From contig NZ_JACHXK010000020.1 in assembly GCF_014192105.1 (NCBI RefSeq), positions 66,521 to 126,274 on the forward strand: a DNA stretch of 59,754 bases. Direction: 5' to 3'. This stretch comes from Paenibacillus phyllosphaerae. GTDB taxonomy: Bacteria; Bacillota; Bacilli; Paenibacillales; Paenibacillaceae. Shown piece after piece: positions 1-8,621 of the stretch (its first letter is position 1; every line of letters begins with the position of its first letter). The notes below the pieces were generated by a model. It was not told where the DNA came from and ran no database searches. It saw nothing but the letters and a program-made list of their open reading frames with translations. The position numbers and the translations under genes are program-made.

Positions 1-3000
1 TGCGGCCGACGTCACGGAACTTGCCGCGATATGCTCGCTGGTTACGGCTTCTTTGGCCAGCTGCGCGCCTGTTACCGAACTCGCAGCAAGATGGGCCTGC
101 GTTACAGCCCCTGCAGCCAGATGCGCACTCGACACGGAACCTTCGGCTAGTTGCACGCCTGTCACCGAATCGGACGCCAAATGTGCCGACGTGATGGAAC
201 TTGCCGTGATATGCTCGCCGGTTACGGCTTCTTTGGCCAGCTGCATACCGGAGACCACGTCCGCGGCCAGATGCGCCTGCGTCACTGAGCCTAATGCCAG
301 ATGCGCGCTCGACACCGCACTCTCAGCCAATTGCACGCCTGTGACCGAATCTGCGGCGAGATGGACCGTCTTAACCGCACCTGATGCGAGGTATTCGCTG
401 GTTACGGCTTCTTTGGCCAATTGCATACCGGAGATCACGTCTGCGGCCAGATGCGCCTGCGTCACGGAGCCAAGCGTCAGATGCGCGCTCGATACCGCAT
501 TCTCAGCCAAATGGAGTCCCGTGACCGAATCCGCGGCCAGATGCTCAACCGATACGGAACCTTTGGCCAATTGGACGCCAGTAACGACATTCGCCCCCAG
601 ATGGGCTTCCGTGACAGCGCCTGATGCGAGGTGTTCGCCCGTAACGGAACCTTTGGCAAGCTGCGCGCCTGTAACTGCTTCTGCCGCCAGATGCGCCTGC
701 GTGACAGAGCCTTCAGCCAGATGCGCGCTCGACACCGAGCCCTCGGCCAGTTGCACGCCGGTGACGGAATCCGCGGCCAAATGTCCGCTTACGACGGAAC
801 CCGCAACCAGGTGCTCGCCCGACACGGCACCTTTAGCCAACTGCATGCCGGTAATCACGTCTGCCGCCAGATGCGCCTGCGTGACAGAGCCTTCAGCCAG
901 ATGCGCGCTCGACACCGAACCCTCGGCCAATTGCACGCCGGTAACCGAATCCGCGGCCAGATGCCCGTTCGAGATCGATCCAGCGGCTACATGTTCGCCG
1001 GACACGGCACCTTTGGCCAACTGAAGTCCCTTAAACACGTCTTCGGCCAGATGCGCCTGCGTAACAGAGCCTTCAGCCAGATGCGCGCTCGACACCGAAC
1101 CCTCGGCTAGTTGCACACCGGTAACCGAATCCGCGGCCAAATGTCCGCTCGCGATGGAACCCGCAGCCAGATGCTCTCCGGATACGGCACCTTCGGCCAG
1201 ATGCTCGCCATTTACGGATCCTGAAGCCAATTGCACGCCAGATACCGAGTCAGGTGCCAAATGAGCCTGTGTCACGGAGCCGGCAGCGAGATGCGCACTC
1301 GAAACCGAACCGTCAGCCAATTGATCCCCTGTGACGGCGCCGTTCGCCAGATGCGTTTGCGCTACTGCGCCGGCTGCCAGATGAGCTCCGGATACGGAGC
1401 CTTCAGCCAGCTGAATGCCGGTGACCGAATCGGCGGCTAAGTGCGTCTGCGTGACCGCGCCCGGTGCGAGATGCGTTTCGGATACGGCTCCGGCGGCCAA
1501 ATGCTCACCGGATACGGAACCTTCCGCTATCTGAACGCCTGTCACGGAGTCGGCTGCCAATTGTGCTGCCGTTACGGCACCTTCTGCCAAATGCTCCTGT
1601 TTCACCGAACCGTCCGCCAAATGCGAGCTTGTTACCACGCCTTCGGCCAACTGTACGCCCGTCACCGAGTTTGCCGCGAGATGAGCTGCCGATACGGAGC
1701 CTTCAGCCAGATGCACGCTATTGACCGCGGCATCAGCCAGTTGTTCGCCCGTTACGGAATTAGCTGCGAGATGCGCGGCTGTGACGGCACCTTCGGCTAG
1801 ATGCGCGCTCGTTACGACACCTTCGGCCAATTGCGTGCCTGTGACCGAGTCTGCCGCGAGATGGGCTTGCGTCACGGCCTCTTTTGCCAAATGAGTTGTG
1901 CCGATCTCGCCGGCTTTGATTTTGCTGCCGACGATGCTGCCGTCATGAATTTTGGAAGCGGCCAATACCTCAGGCGCCAGATGAGCCTGCGTGACGGCCC
2001 CTTTGCGGATATGATAGCTCTGGATCGACTCGGCCTTCAGATGCTTGCCGGTAATCGTCTCCAGCAGCAAGTGTTCGCCGGAGATGGATTGGGACGCCAG
2101 TTTCTCCTTCGTAACCGCGCCATTCGCCAGTTGCTCGGTGCTGACTGACGACGCTGTGAGATGCTCAGCGCCAACGCTGCCCTCGCGAATTTGTGCACGG
2201 CCGACCGATTGCGGTGCCAGATGTCCGTGCGTGATCGACTTCTGTGCGATATGCGCTCCTTGAACGGCCCCCGCCTGTATCGCCTTGGAGCTTACGGCAT
2301 CGGCTTGCAGCTGATCCGCGCCTACGCTTTCCGCCGACAGCTTCGAAGCCGTCACGGACTGGTCGCTTAAGTGTTCCTCATGCACGCTTGCTGCTGCCAG
2401 ATGTCCGCTATGCACGATGCGCTCCGCCAAGTGGCGGGAACCTATTGCCTCATCCGCCAGATGCCCGGCTTCCACTGTACCTGACGCCAGCTTGCTGCCG
2501 GCAACCGCGCCGTCCGCCAAGGCGAATGAGCCTACGGCTCCGTCGGCCAGATGGTCGCTTGTAATGGCATCCCGTGCGATAACTCGGCTGTCTACAGCGC
2601 CAGATGCCAGATGAAGGCTGCTCACTGATTGCTCCGCAAGTTGGTCGCCCGTGACCGCCTGTGCGCCAAGCTTCGTGCTCGTAACCGAACCATCCGACAG
2701 CTTCGCCGCCGTAACGGCCCCGTCTGTCAGCTTATCGGTCGACACGCTCTCCGGAGACAGCTTGAGGGAATTCACCGCATGGTCGGCAAGGTGATGCGAA
2801 TAGACCGCACCGTTGCCCAGATGGCGCTCCGTCACGGATTGAGGAGCCAACTTGGCGGATTTGACCGCGCCGTCCTGCAATACCGCGGAACCGACGGATC
2901 CCTCGGACAGATGCTCAGGTGCGATTAATCCCGGTTGTAGATGCCAAGGCGCGATCGATTCGAGCGCGATCGACTCCTCGGTCACCGATGCAGCGGCCAG

Positions 3001-4308
3001 ATGGAACGCGCGTACCGATTCCGGAGCGATCTTCTCGAACGTAACCGATTCATCGATCAGATGCTTGCCGTTCACGGTATAAGGAGCCAGCTTATCTGTC
3101 GTAACGCTGCCGTCCGCAAGCTTGCTTGTCGATACGGCGCCGGGAGCCAGCTGCTTCTCGCCGACGGCTTCGCCCGCCAGATGCTTCTTCTGGACGGCCT
3201 CCTTGGCGAGCTTCCGGGACGTGACCGACTCGCTTGCCAAATGCTTCTCTTCGACGCTGCCATCCGTGAGGCTTGCTGAATTGACGGATCCATAACCGAT
3301 ATGGCGAGCTTCGATCGAACCATCCGCGATTTTGTCGCTGTTTACGGAATTGCGGCCCAGATGGCGCCCTAGCACGGCAAACTCGCTCAACTTGGAGGCG
3401 CCAATGCTCTGATCAGCGATCTTCGAAGAGGTAACCGCATGATCGGCCAGCTTGATCGTCGTGATCGACATATCCGCTAGCTTAGGCGAAGTGACCGCTT
3501 GATCGTTCAGATGATGCGTCTCAACGGCGTGCTCACCGATTGCTGCCGACTCGACGGCTCCTTCCTGAAGTTGCAGCGCTCCGACGGATCCCTGTGCCAA
3601 TGCTTCGGTTTTTACGGCTCCGCCCTGCAGTTCCCTTGCCCCGACCGCGCCTTCTGCCAGATGCGCGGATTCGATTTCGCCCGGAGCCAAATGCTTTCCC
3701 AGCAATACTCCGGCAGCGACGTGTTCGGCAAGCAGCAAGCCTGGCTTCAGATGGACGGAGTCGACTGCGCCTGCAGCCAGCTTATCGGTGGTGACCGATT
3801 GATCCCGCAGCTTCGAACGCGTTACCGCGCCATCGGCCAGTTTCGATGTGTTGACGGATTCGCCCGCCAAGTTCTCGGCGCGGACGGCTCCGCTTTTGAT
3901 TTTACTGCTCGTAATCGCTTGATCTTCGATCAGGTCCGCCGAGACGATGAAAGGCTTCAGATGCTTCGTCTCAATCGAGCCTTCGGCGATTTTGTCCGGT
4001 CCAATGGCCCGGTCAGCCAACTTATCGGGCGTAATGCTGCCATCTTTGAGTTTGTCGCCGGTGATCGTACGGTCCCCGATTTTGGCTCCCGTAACCGCGC
4101 CTGGCACGAGATGGTCGCTGGTTACCGATTCCTCTGCAAGCTTCGAACCCGTTACCGCACCATCCGCCAGTTTGATGCTCTCGACCGCATAATCCGCAAT
4201 CGACTGCGTAATAACGCTGCCGCGTCCCAGACGAGTGGAATCAACGGAACCTGGCGCCAGCTTCTCGGCCGTAACCGCATCATCGGCCAGATCATCGGTA
4301 TACACGAA
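1..4308 (-). repeat. 30-bp coding tandem repeat, about 143 units, with 180-bp higher-order repeats
   Basis: Every 60 bases hold exactly two decapeptide codon blocks, and the phase never slips from about 4308 down to base 1. Units near 2900-4308 (protein N-terminal side) are diverged. Units in the first 1.2 kb are much more alike and form six-unit blocks of 180 bp. Starting points near 241, 421, 661, 841 and 1021 carry nearly the same series of units, which fits recent unequal duplication at the C-terminal side. Confidence 0.9.
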
Positions 4309-4704
4309 TGGAACCGGAGCCTCGGGTCTGCGCTCGGCCGCAATCTCCTCCCGGATCTCGCGTGTTAGTCCCGGTTCTTCAGCAGGCACCTCTTCTGCCG
4401 GCTCCTCCTGAGCCGATGCAGCGACTTCCTCTGGCAGTGACTCTGATTCCGTTGTTGCGTTCTCGATGAGCTTACGCTCGGGCTGCTGATCTGAAGCAGC
4501 GGATTCAGCCGGTGCTTCAGCCAAAGCGGCGGCATTGAGATGAAGCTGCCTATCATCGGCTTTGACGTTGTTCCTAGCTGAAGCCGAAGCAGCTTGCTTC
4601 TTTTTCAGCTCATCTAGCCATTTCAGTTCCGAATCATTCGGATTATCCACGTAAAATAACGGCCGTTGCCCCTTTGCGCCCTTTCCTTTCCTGCTCTTCG
4701 CCAT
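1..4704 (-). CDS. Giant decapeptide-repeat protein, C-terminus beyond left edge
   Basis: The frame starts at ATG 4704-4702 behind an AAGGAGA site and stays open to base 1, giving 1568 codons without a stop, so the gene is cut by the window. Residues 1-132 are low-complexity: a Lys/Arg-rich start, then an Ala/Glu/Pro-rich stretch. From about residue 133 (base 4308) the protein is only 10-residue units of the form [A/S]-V-x-x-x-x-[L/I]-A-x-G. There are 143 complete units with no insertion or deletion, which suggests a beta-solenoid or extended stalk. No signal peptide or membrane segment is visible in the part present. From memory, such repeats occur in Paenibacillaceae proteins that end in a 'WIAG-tail' domain, but that end is not in the window. 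It lies 103 bp downstream of the Fur-box propeller gene with no terminator between. Function unknown; a surface, spore or fibre role is inference. Confidence 0.85.
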   Translation of the reverse strand, partial: MAKSRKGKGAKGQRPLFYVDNPNDSELKWLDELKKKQAASASARNNVKADDRQLHLNAAALAEAPAESAASDQQPERKLIENATTESESLPEEVAASAQEEPAEEVPAEEPGLTREIREEIAAERRPEAPVPFVYTDDLADDAVTAEKLAPGSVDSTRLGRGSVITQSIADYAVESIKLADGAVTGSKLAEESVTSDHLVPGAVTGAKIGDRTITGDKLKDGSITPDKLADRAIGPDKIAEGSIETKHLKPFIVSADLIEDQAITSSKIKSGAVRAENLAGESVNTSKLADGAVTRSKLRDQSVTTDKLAAGAVDSVHLKPGLLLAEHVAAGVLLGKHLAPGEIESAHLAEGAVGARELQGGAVKTEALAQGSVGALQLQEGAVESAAIGEHAVETHHLNDQAVTSPKLADMSITTIKLADHAVTSSKIADQSIGASKLSEFAVLGRHLGRNSVNSDKIADGSIEARHIGYGSVNSASLTDGSVEEKHLASESVTSRKLAKEAVQKKHLAGEAVGEKQLAPGAVSTSKLADGSVTTDKLAPYTVNGKHLIDESVTFEKIAPESVRAFHLAAASVTEESIALESIAPWHLQPGLIAPEHLSEGSVGSAVLQDGAVKSAKLAPQSVTERHLGNGAVYSHHLADHAVNSLKLSPESVSTDKLTDGAVTAAKLSDGSVTSTKLGAQAVTGDQLAEQSVSSLHLASGAVDSRVIARDAITSDHLADGAVGSFALADGAVAGSKLASGTVEAGHLADEAIGSRHLAERIVHSGHLAAASVHEEHLSDQSVTASKLSAESVGADQLQADAVSSKAIQAGAVQGAHIAQKSITHGHLAPQSVGRAQIREGSVGAEHLTASSVSTEQLANGAVTKEKLASQSISGEHLLLETITGKHLKAESIQSYHIRKGAVTQAHLAPEVLAASKIHDGSIVGSKIKAGEIGTTHLAKEAVTQAHLAADSVTGTQLAEGVVTSAHLAEGAVTAAHLAANSVTGEQLADAAVNSVHLAEGSVSAAHLAANSVTGVQLAEGVVTSSHLADGSVKQEHLAEGAVTAAQLAADSVTGVQIAEGSVSGEHLAAGAVSETHLAPGAVTQTHLAADSVTGIQLAEGSVSGAHLAAGAVAQTHLANGAVTGDQLADGSVSSAHLAAGSVTQAHLAPDSVSGVQLASGSVNGEHLAEGAVSGEHLAAGSIASGHLAADSVTGVQLAEGSVSSAHLAEGSVTQAHLAEDVFKGLQLAKGAVSGEHVAAGSISNGHLAADSVTGVQLAEGSVSSAHLAEGSVTQAHLAADVITGMQLAKGAVSGEHLVAGSVVSGHLAADSVTGVQLAEGSVSSAHLAEGSVTQAHLAAEAVTGAQLAKGSVTGEHLASGAVTEAHLGANVVTGVQLAKGSVSVEHLAADSVTGLHLAENAVSSAHLTLGSVTQAHLAADVISGMQLAKEAVTSEYLASGAVKTVHLAADSVTGVQLAESAVSSAHLALGSVTQAHLAADVVSGMQLAKEAVTGEHITASSITSAHLASDSVTGVQLAEGSVSSAHLAAGAVTQAHLAASSVTGAQLAKEAVTSEHIAASSVTSAA

Positions 4705-4807
4705 AGCCCTCTCCTTCTCACACCTCGAATGTCATAAGCATTCTATGCATTCACCTATAGGCAGGTCACAGGTTCGCTTGGGCGAAAGGGCGAAAAGAAC
4801 AAAAAAC

Positions 4808-5668
4808 TTACGCTTTCATCGTCTGAATCCCTTTGGACAGCGTGGCCATATACAACTCGGTTCCATGCCAGTCGACGTCGGTAACCGGTACGCCGGGCTT
4901 CAACGAGAACAGCGTCAGGCGATCGCCGAGACGTCCTAGACGGAACAGACCTTTATCGGTGCATGCGTATACATGCGGCAGACGCGTTACGACGGAGAAG
5001 ATGAACATATCGCCGAAACGGATCGTCTCGAAGCCGCCTTTGCCGTTGCTGACGATCAACTCCCCGCGCTCGCTCGCTCCGACCAAATGTTCACGATCCG
5101 CGGCCAGGCTCGTCACCCCGACGCCAAGATTAAAGTTCGCCCAGCGGTCGGTCATTCTGTCGTACATGCCGACGCCATGATCTAATCCGATATACAGGTA
5201 CTGCGGCGTGAACAAGAAATCATAGACGGTATTGCTTTCGTAGGCCGAGATTTTCCATACGTCGCCAGTACGATAGACAAGCCCCTGCTGCGTGGCCGCG
5301 AAGGAGTATCCCCACTCCTCCTTGTATTGATAACAGCCGTGCGGAACTTCGGTATCCTGCCAACGCTGCTTGTGCAGGCGGAATAGCCCTTTGCTCGTGC
5401 AAGCAAACAGCTTGCCGTCGATGACTTGCAACCGGTTGACGGTAGCTTCCTTCGGCAACCCTTCGGAGATGGCGTTCCATTCCCCATGCTCTTCTTTATG
5501 AAAAATCCCTTTGCCCGGCGACGCAGCAAAGAGCGATCGATCTGCCTGCACCTTAACGGATGAAAAATGAACAGGACGGGATTGCCAGCTTCTATAGGAA
5601 TCGGGCAGCATTGCTATATTCAACTCCTCGCTTATATGCACAGTTGGGCCTTTTATGTGATCGGCCAT
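4808..5668 (-). CDS. Seven-bladed beta-propeller protein, probably iron-regulated
   Basis: 286 residues of unknown function. Seven copies of a motif like [L/Y]-F-x-A-[S/T/C]-x-x-[K/R]-G-[L/I] recur about every 40 residues, near 46, 88, 122, 158, 195, 233 and 272. One example is LFACTSKGLFRL at 87-98. This is what a seven-bladed propeller made of short WD40/sialidase-like blades would show. No signal peptide, membrane segment or catalytic motif is evident. ATG 5668 lies only about 2 nt below the expected transcription start, so either the mRNA is nearly leaderless or translation starts at Met20 (5611), which has a GAGGAG 12 nt upstream; the first blade begins after Met20 either way. The giant repeat gene follows after 103 bp, apparently co-transcribed. 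A ligand- or partner-binding role is inference. Confidence 0.75.
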   Translation of the reverse strand: MADHIKGPTVHISEELNIAMLPDSYRSWQSRPVHFSSVKVQADRSLFAASPGKGIFHKEEHGEWNAISEGLPKEATVNRLQVIDGKLFACTSKGLFRLHKQRWQDTEVPHGCYQYKEEWGYSFAATQQGLVYRTGDVWKISAYESNTVYDFLFTPQYLYIGLDHGVGMYDRMTDRWANFNLGVGVTSLAADREHLVGASERGELIVSNGKGGFETIRFGDMFIFSVVTRLPHVYACTDKGLFRLGRLGDRLTLFSLKPGVPVTDVDWHGTELYMATLSKGIQTMKA

Positions 5669-5676
5669 CTTATTCC

Positions 5677-5705
5677 ATTTTAATGATAATGATTATCACT
5701 GTCAA
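5677..5705 (-). promoter_or_regulatory. Sigma-A promoter with a perfect Fur box in its spacer
   Basis: Reading the minus strand, the -35 is TTGACA (5705-5700), the spacer is 17 bp and the -10 is TAAAAT (5682-5677). The spacer contains TGATAATGATTATCA (5684-5698), an exact 7-1-7 inverted repeat matching the Bacillus Fur-family operator. Binding there would block RNA polymerase, so the propeller gene is expected to be switched on in iron starvation. The related PerR and Zur boxes are similar, but the sequence fits Fur best. Confidence 0.8.
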
Positions 5706-5901
5706 TGAAGATGGCGAGGCAATGCATCTAATGGCCAGCTGTTCCTGAAGCGGTGCATAGCTTTTTCTCATATGGAAAATGCTAGAACATGACACATACG
5801 CTATAGGTTTCAGGCCCAGATGATTACAGACGGTATCTTTTTACCATTTATTATTAAAAAATAGGCAGATGGAACCGATACATAATTGAAGAGTAAGCCT
5901 T

Positions 5902-5929
5902 TTGACCTCTTTCCCTCACTCAATACAAT
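5902..5929 (+). promoter_or_regulatory. Promoter of the TetR-type gene
   Basis: TTGACC (5902-5907), a 16-bp spacer and TACAAT (5924-5929) form a good sigma-A promoter. Transcription should begin near 5936, which makes a TTG start at 5902 impossible for the regulator and supports ATG 5956. Confidence 0.65.
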
Positions 5930-5955
5930 TCAATCTCACACACGGATGGTGGATT

Positions 5956-6576
5956 ATGCCCGATAAAATGGATAGACGCAAATTGCGCACCCGAGCGCTG
6001 CTGCGTCAAGCGCTGCTCAGCCTCATGAAAGAAAAAGGACTCGAACAGATCACGGTCAGCGATCTGACGAGCCGCGCAGACATCAATCGCGGAACGTTTT
6101 ATCTCCACTATAAAGACGTCCCCGATATGGTCGAGCAGGAGAAGAACGAGCTGCTCCAAGGCTTGCGCGAATTGATGAGCCAGGTGGATGTCCAACAGAT
6201 GATGGAACAAGCGTTGACGGATCTGGCGCATCCCAGCCTGATCGATGTCTACGCTTATATCGCGGAGCATAGCGAGACCATTCTGCGGCTGCTTGGTCCC
6301 GGCGGCGATTCCTCGTTCGCGGATCAGTTCATTGTACTGATCGAGGACGAGCTGCTGCGCAAGCTGCCGTTCTGGCAGTTCGAGGAAGAACGGCTCAACA
6401 TTCCGAGAGATTATCTGATCGCGTATGTTTCGGCGGCGAATCTCGGGTTCCTCAGTCATTGGCTGAACGAAGGTGCCCAGCTGTCTCCCGAGGAATTCGC
6501 CAACATGGTGATCCGCCTGGTCCGTACGGGGCCGATCCGCCTGACGAGCGAAACGTTAGTCCGACTCGATACATGA
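5956..6576 (+). CDS. TetR/AcrR family transcriptional regulator
   Basis: About 206 residues. The N-terminal 50 residues after the start form a TetR helix-turn-helix: helix 1 rich in Arg and Leu, then a segment containing ITVSDLTSRADINRGTFYLHY, the typical recognition helix and the following G-T-F-Y-x-H-[F/Y] signature. The rest is a mainly helical ligand-binding and dimerisation half resembling the TetR C-terminal domains common in Firmicutes. ATG 5956 is chosen because a GGATGGTGG site precedes it and the longer frame would begin inside the -35 box. It is divergent from the propeller gene, but 250 bp and a separate promoter lie between, so nothing shows that they regulate each other. The effector is unknown. 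A strong bidirectional terminator follows. Confidence 0.85.
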   Translation: MPDKMDRRKLRTRALLRQALLSLMKEKGLEQITVSDLTSRADINRGTFYLHYKDVPDMVEQEKNELLQGLRELMSQVDVQQMMEQALTDLAHPSLIDVYAYIAEHSETILRLLGPGGDSSFADQFIVLIEDELLRKLPFWQFEEERLNIPRDYLIAYVSAANLGFLSHWLNEGAQLSPEEFANMVIRLVRTGPIRLTSETLVRLDT

Positions 6577-6579
6577 AGA

Positions 6580-6611
6580 AAAGCCGACCGGCGTCCATGC
6601 CGGTCGGCTTT
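6580..6611. terminator. Bidirectional terminator, tetR/thiD convergence
   Basis: A perfect 13-bp stem beginning AAAGCCGACC (6580-6592 with 6599-6611) and a 6-nt loop, with A and T runs on the two sides, serves both the regulator and the thiamine operon. Confidence 0.9.
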
Positions 6612-6615
6612 CCTA

Positions 6616-7482
6616 TTAGCTGCGCTGCATCTGCAGCTGCCGATGCGCGGCGTGCCACAGCGTTCCCGTTCCTCGGCCCATCGGGCCGGCTGCGGCGATC
6701 GCGGCCGTCACGAATTGCTTGGCCTCGCGCGCCGCTTCGGGAATCGAACGTCCGCGTGCAACGAAAGCCGCAATCGCCGCGGCCGTCGTACAGCCCGTTC
6801 CATGCGTATGCTTCGTCGCATATCGGGGAGCTTGCAGGAGGACCGGCTCCGCGAGTCCGGGTCCAACGAGCACATCGATTGCCTCTTTGCTGGATAAGGC
6901 ATCATTCTCGCTGGAGTATTCCTCCAGATGCCCTCCTTTAAGCAATACGTACTTCGGCCCTAACGCAAGCAGACGATCCACCGTTTTGACCATGTCGGCG
7001 ACCGACCGGATCGCGTCCCGTTCGATGCCGAGCAGCTCGCATGCTTCGGGCAGATTCGGCGTCACGACGGAAGCGAGCGGGAGCAGCTCGCCGCGCAGCA
7101 CGTCCACCGCCTCTTGCCGCAGCAGCGGAGATCCGCCCTTGGCGATCATGACCGGGTCGACGATGACATGCTCCGGGCGATGTCTTCGAATAGCTTCCAC
7201 GGTACAGGCGACGATGTCGGGCGACAGCAGCATGCCTGTCTTCACCGTCGTTGCGCCCATATCGCCAAGTACGGCGTCGATCTGCTGCACGACAGCTTCG
7301 ACGGGCAACGGATAGACCCCGTGCACCCCGACGCTGTTCTGCGCCGTTACCGCCGTAATCGCGCTCATTCCGAATACTTCGAGTTCTTGGAATGTCTTCA
7401 GATCGGCTTGTATGCCCGCTCCGCCACCGCTGTCCGACCCGGCAATCGTCAGCACGCGCGCCCACGCTCTACTGTTCGTCAT
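6616..7482 (-). CDS. thiD: Hydroxymethylpyrimidine (phosphate) kinase ThiD
   Basis: 288 residues, a normal length for ThiD. It phosphorylates HMP and HMP-phosphate to HMP-pyrophosphate, the pyrimidine half joined by ThiE. Near the N-terminus the ribokinase-like substrate motif reads [17 protein letters not shown]. The central region has [10 protein letters not shown], and the C-terminal anion-hole motif is HGTGCT. Its ATG overlaps the thiO stop (ATGA, 7479-7482), so it is translationally coupled as the last gene of the operon. All the expected catalytic features are present. The alternative, a pyridoxal kinase of the same family, is unlikely in this context. Confidence 0.95.
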   Translation of the reverse strand: MTNSRAWARVLTIAGSDSGGGAGIQADLKTFQELEVFGMSAITAVTAQNSVGVHGVYPLPVEAVVQQIDAVLGDMGATTVKTGMLLSPDIVACTVEAIRRHRPEHVIVDPVMIAKGGSPLLRQEAVDVLRGELLPLASVVTPNLPEACELLGIERDAIRSVADMVKTVDRLLALGPKYVLLKGGHLEEYSSENDALSSKEAIDVLVGPGLAEPVLLQAPRYATKHTHGTGCTTAAAIAAFVARGRSIPEAAREAKQFVTAAIAAAGPMGRGTGTLWHAAHRQLQMQRS

Positions 7483-8621
7483 GCTCTTCTCCTTCCCATC
7501 GCGGCCGCGAACCGTGCAGGCGTGAATGGCTCAATTGGTGTGGCGGGAGCGCGACCTGCCAGCAGATCCCCGACTACCTGCCCTGTGATCGGGCTGAGCA
7601 GAATCCCGTTGCGGTAATGGCCGGCTGCAATAATCACTTCCGGCTGCTCCTGAAGCTGTCCGATCAGCGGCCAACCGTCCCGTGTTGCCGGACGCAGACC
7701 TGCCCAGGTATGATTCGGTTCTTGGTCATGCAGGAACGGCAATACGCGCGGGCCCCAGCGCTTCAAGCGGCTGATGCCCTTGTCGGTTACGGAAGTATCG
7801 TAGCCGGCGACATCCTCGGATGCGCCGCAGACGAGCGTGCCGTTCTTTTTGCCGACCCAATAGGCTTGGCTGGAGAATACCATATGGCGAACTTCGCCAT
7901 ATGGCACCTCATACGCGCATATCTGTCCCCGTATCGGGTGAATCGGCATGGGCATCCCGAATGCCTCTGCGTAATGGCATGCCCATGCTCCTGCGCATAC
8001 AATTAGGCGATCGCCGTTGTAGGTACCGGCTTGGGACGTCTCGATCCGAATACCTCCGGTTCCTCCCGTAAGGTGCTGGACCTTAATTTCTCCCGCATGG
8101 TCAACCATTCTGGCCCCAAGTCTGCGGCAAGCTTTCTCCAATGCTTCGACCAGCTTCGGCGCGTAGACATGCTGCTCGGCAGGACAATACACCGCCGCCA
8201 ACGCTTCGCGAACAAGCAGCGGCTCCAGCTCGGAGAGCCGACCGCCTTGCACCAGCTCCGCTCGGGCTCCGAACGGTTGCTGCCAGGCCATTCGGCTCTG
8301 CAGCGGCAGCAAATCCGCTTCATGGAGCGCAACCGTTAAGCTTCCTGAACGTTGCAGCTCGACATCGATGCCCGATACCGCTTCAATGTCGGACGCCCAT
8401 GCGGCATAGGCATTCAGGCTGTCGAGGCAGAGCCGGAAAAAGGCGTCCGGCTGTTCCGGATTCTCGGTGAACGGGGCGAGCATGCCTGCCGCAGCGCCGG
8501 ATGCCTGGCCGCCGAAATAGCCCGGCTCGATAACCGTGACCGACGCCCCGCCCCGCAGCGCCTCGAAGGCGCAGGATAGACCGATGATTCCTCCGCCCAA
8601 TACAAGCACCTGCTCAGACAA
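7479..8621 (-). CDS. thiO: Glycine oxidase ThiO
   Basis: FAD-dependent oxidase that makes dehydroglycine (iminoacetate) from glycine for thiazole synthesis by ThiG in aerobic Firmicutes. The Rossmann FAD motif [10 protein letters not shown] lies at the extreme N-terminus. The C-terminal third carries [14 protein letters not shown] and [11 protein letters not shown], typical of DAO-family oxidases. The frame is open up to 8804, but that would overlap thiG by 190 bp. TTG 8621, 9 nt after GGGGAGG, gives 380 residues, close to other ThiO proteins, and overlaps the thiG stop by 8 bp. It sits between thiG and thiD as expected for the B. subtilis type of pathway. Confidence 0.9.
   Translation of the reverse strand: MSEQVLVLGGGIIGLSCAFEALRGGASVTVIEPGYFGGQASGAAAGMLAPFTENPEQPDAFFRLCLDSLNAYAAWASDIEAVSGIDVELQRSGSLTVALHEADLLPLQSRMAWQQPFGARAELVQGGRLSELEPLLVREALAAVYCPAEQHVYAPKLVEALEKACRRLGARMVDHAGEIKVQHLTGGTGGIRIETSQAGTYNGDRLIVCAGAWACHYAEAFGMPMPIHPIRGQICAYEVPYGEVRHMVFSSQAYWVGKKNGTLVCGASEDVAGYDTSVTDKGISRLKRWGPRVLPFLHDQEPNHTWAGLRPATRDGWPLIGQLQEQPEVIIAAGHYRNGILLSPITGQVVGDLLAGRAPATPIEPFTPARFAAAMGRRRA

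Noticed and set aside
53..2614. Plus-strand ORFs across the repeat region, up to 323 residues
   Set aside because: They are antisense to the 1568-codon frame and reflect its repeat pattern. None has a ribosome site and they break up as the repeats diverge.
1..4308. CRISPR-like array of 30-60 bp repeats
   Set aside because: The repeats are contiguous and coding, with no unique spacers.
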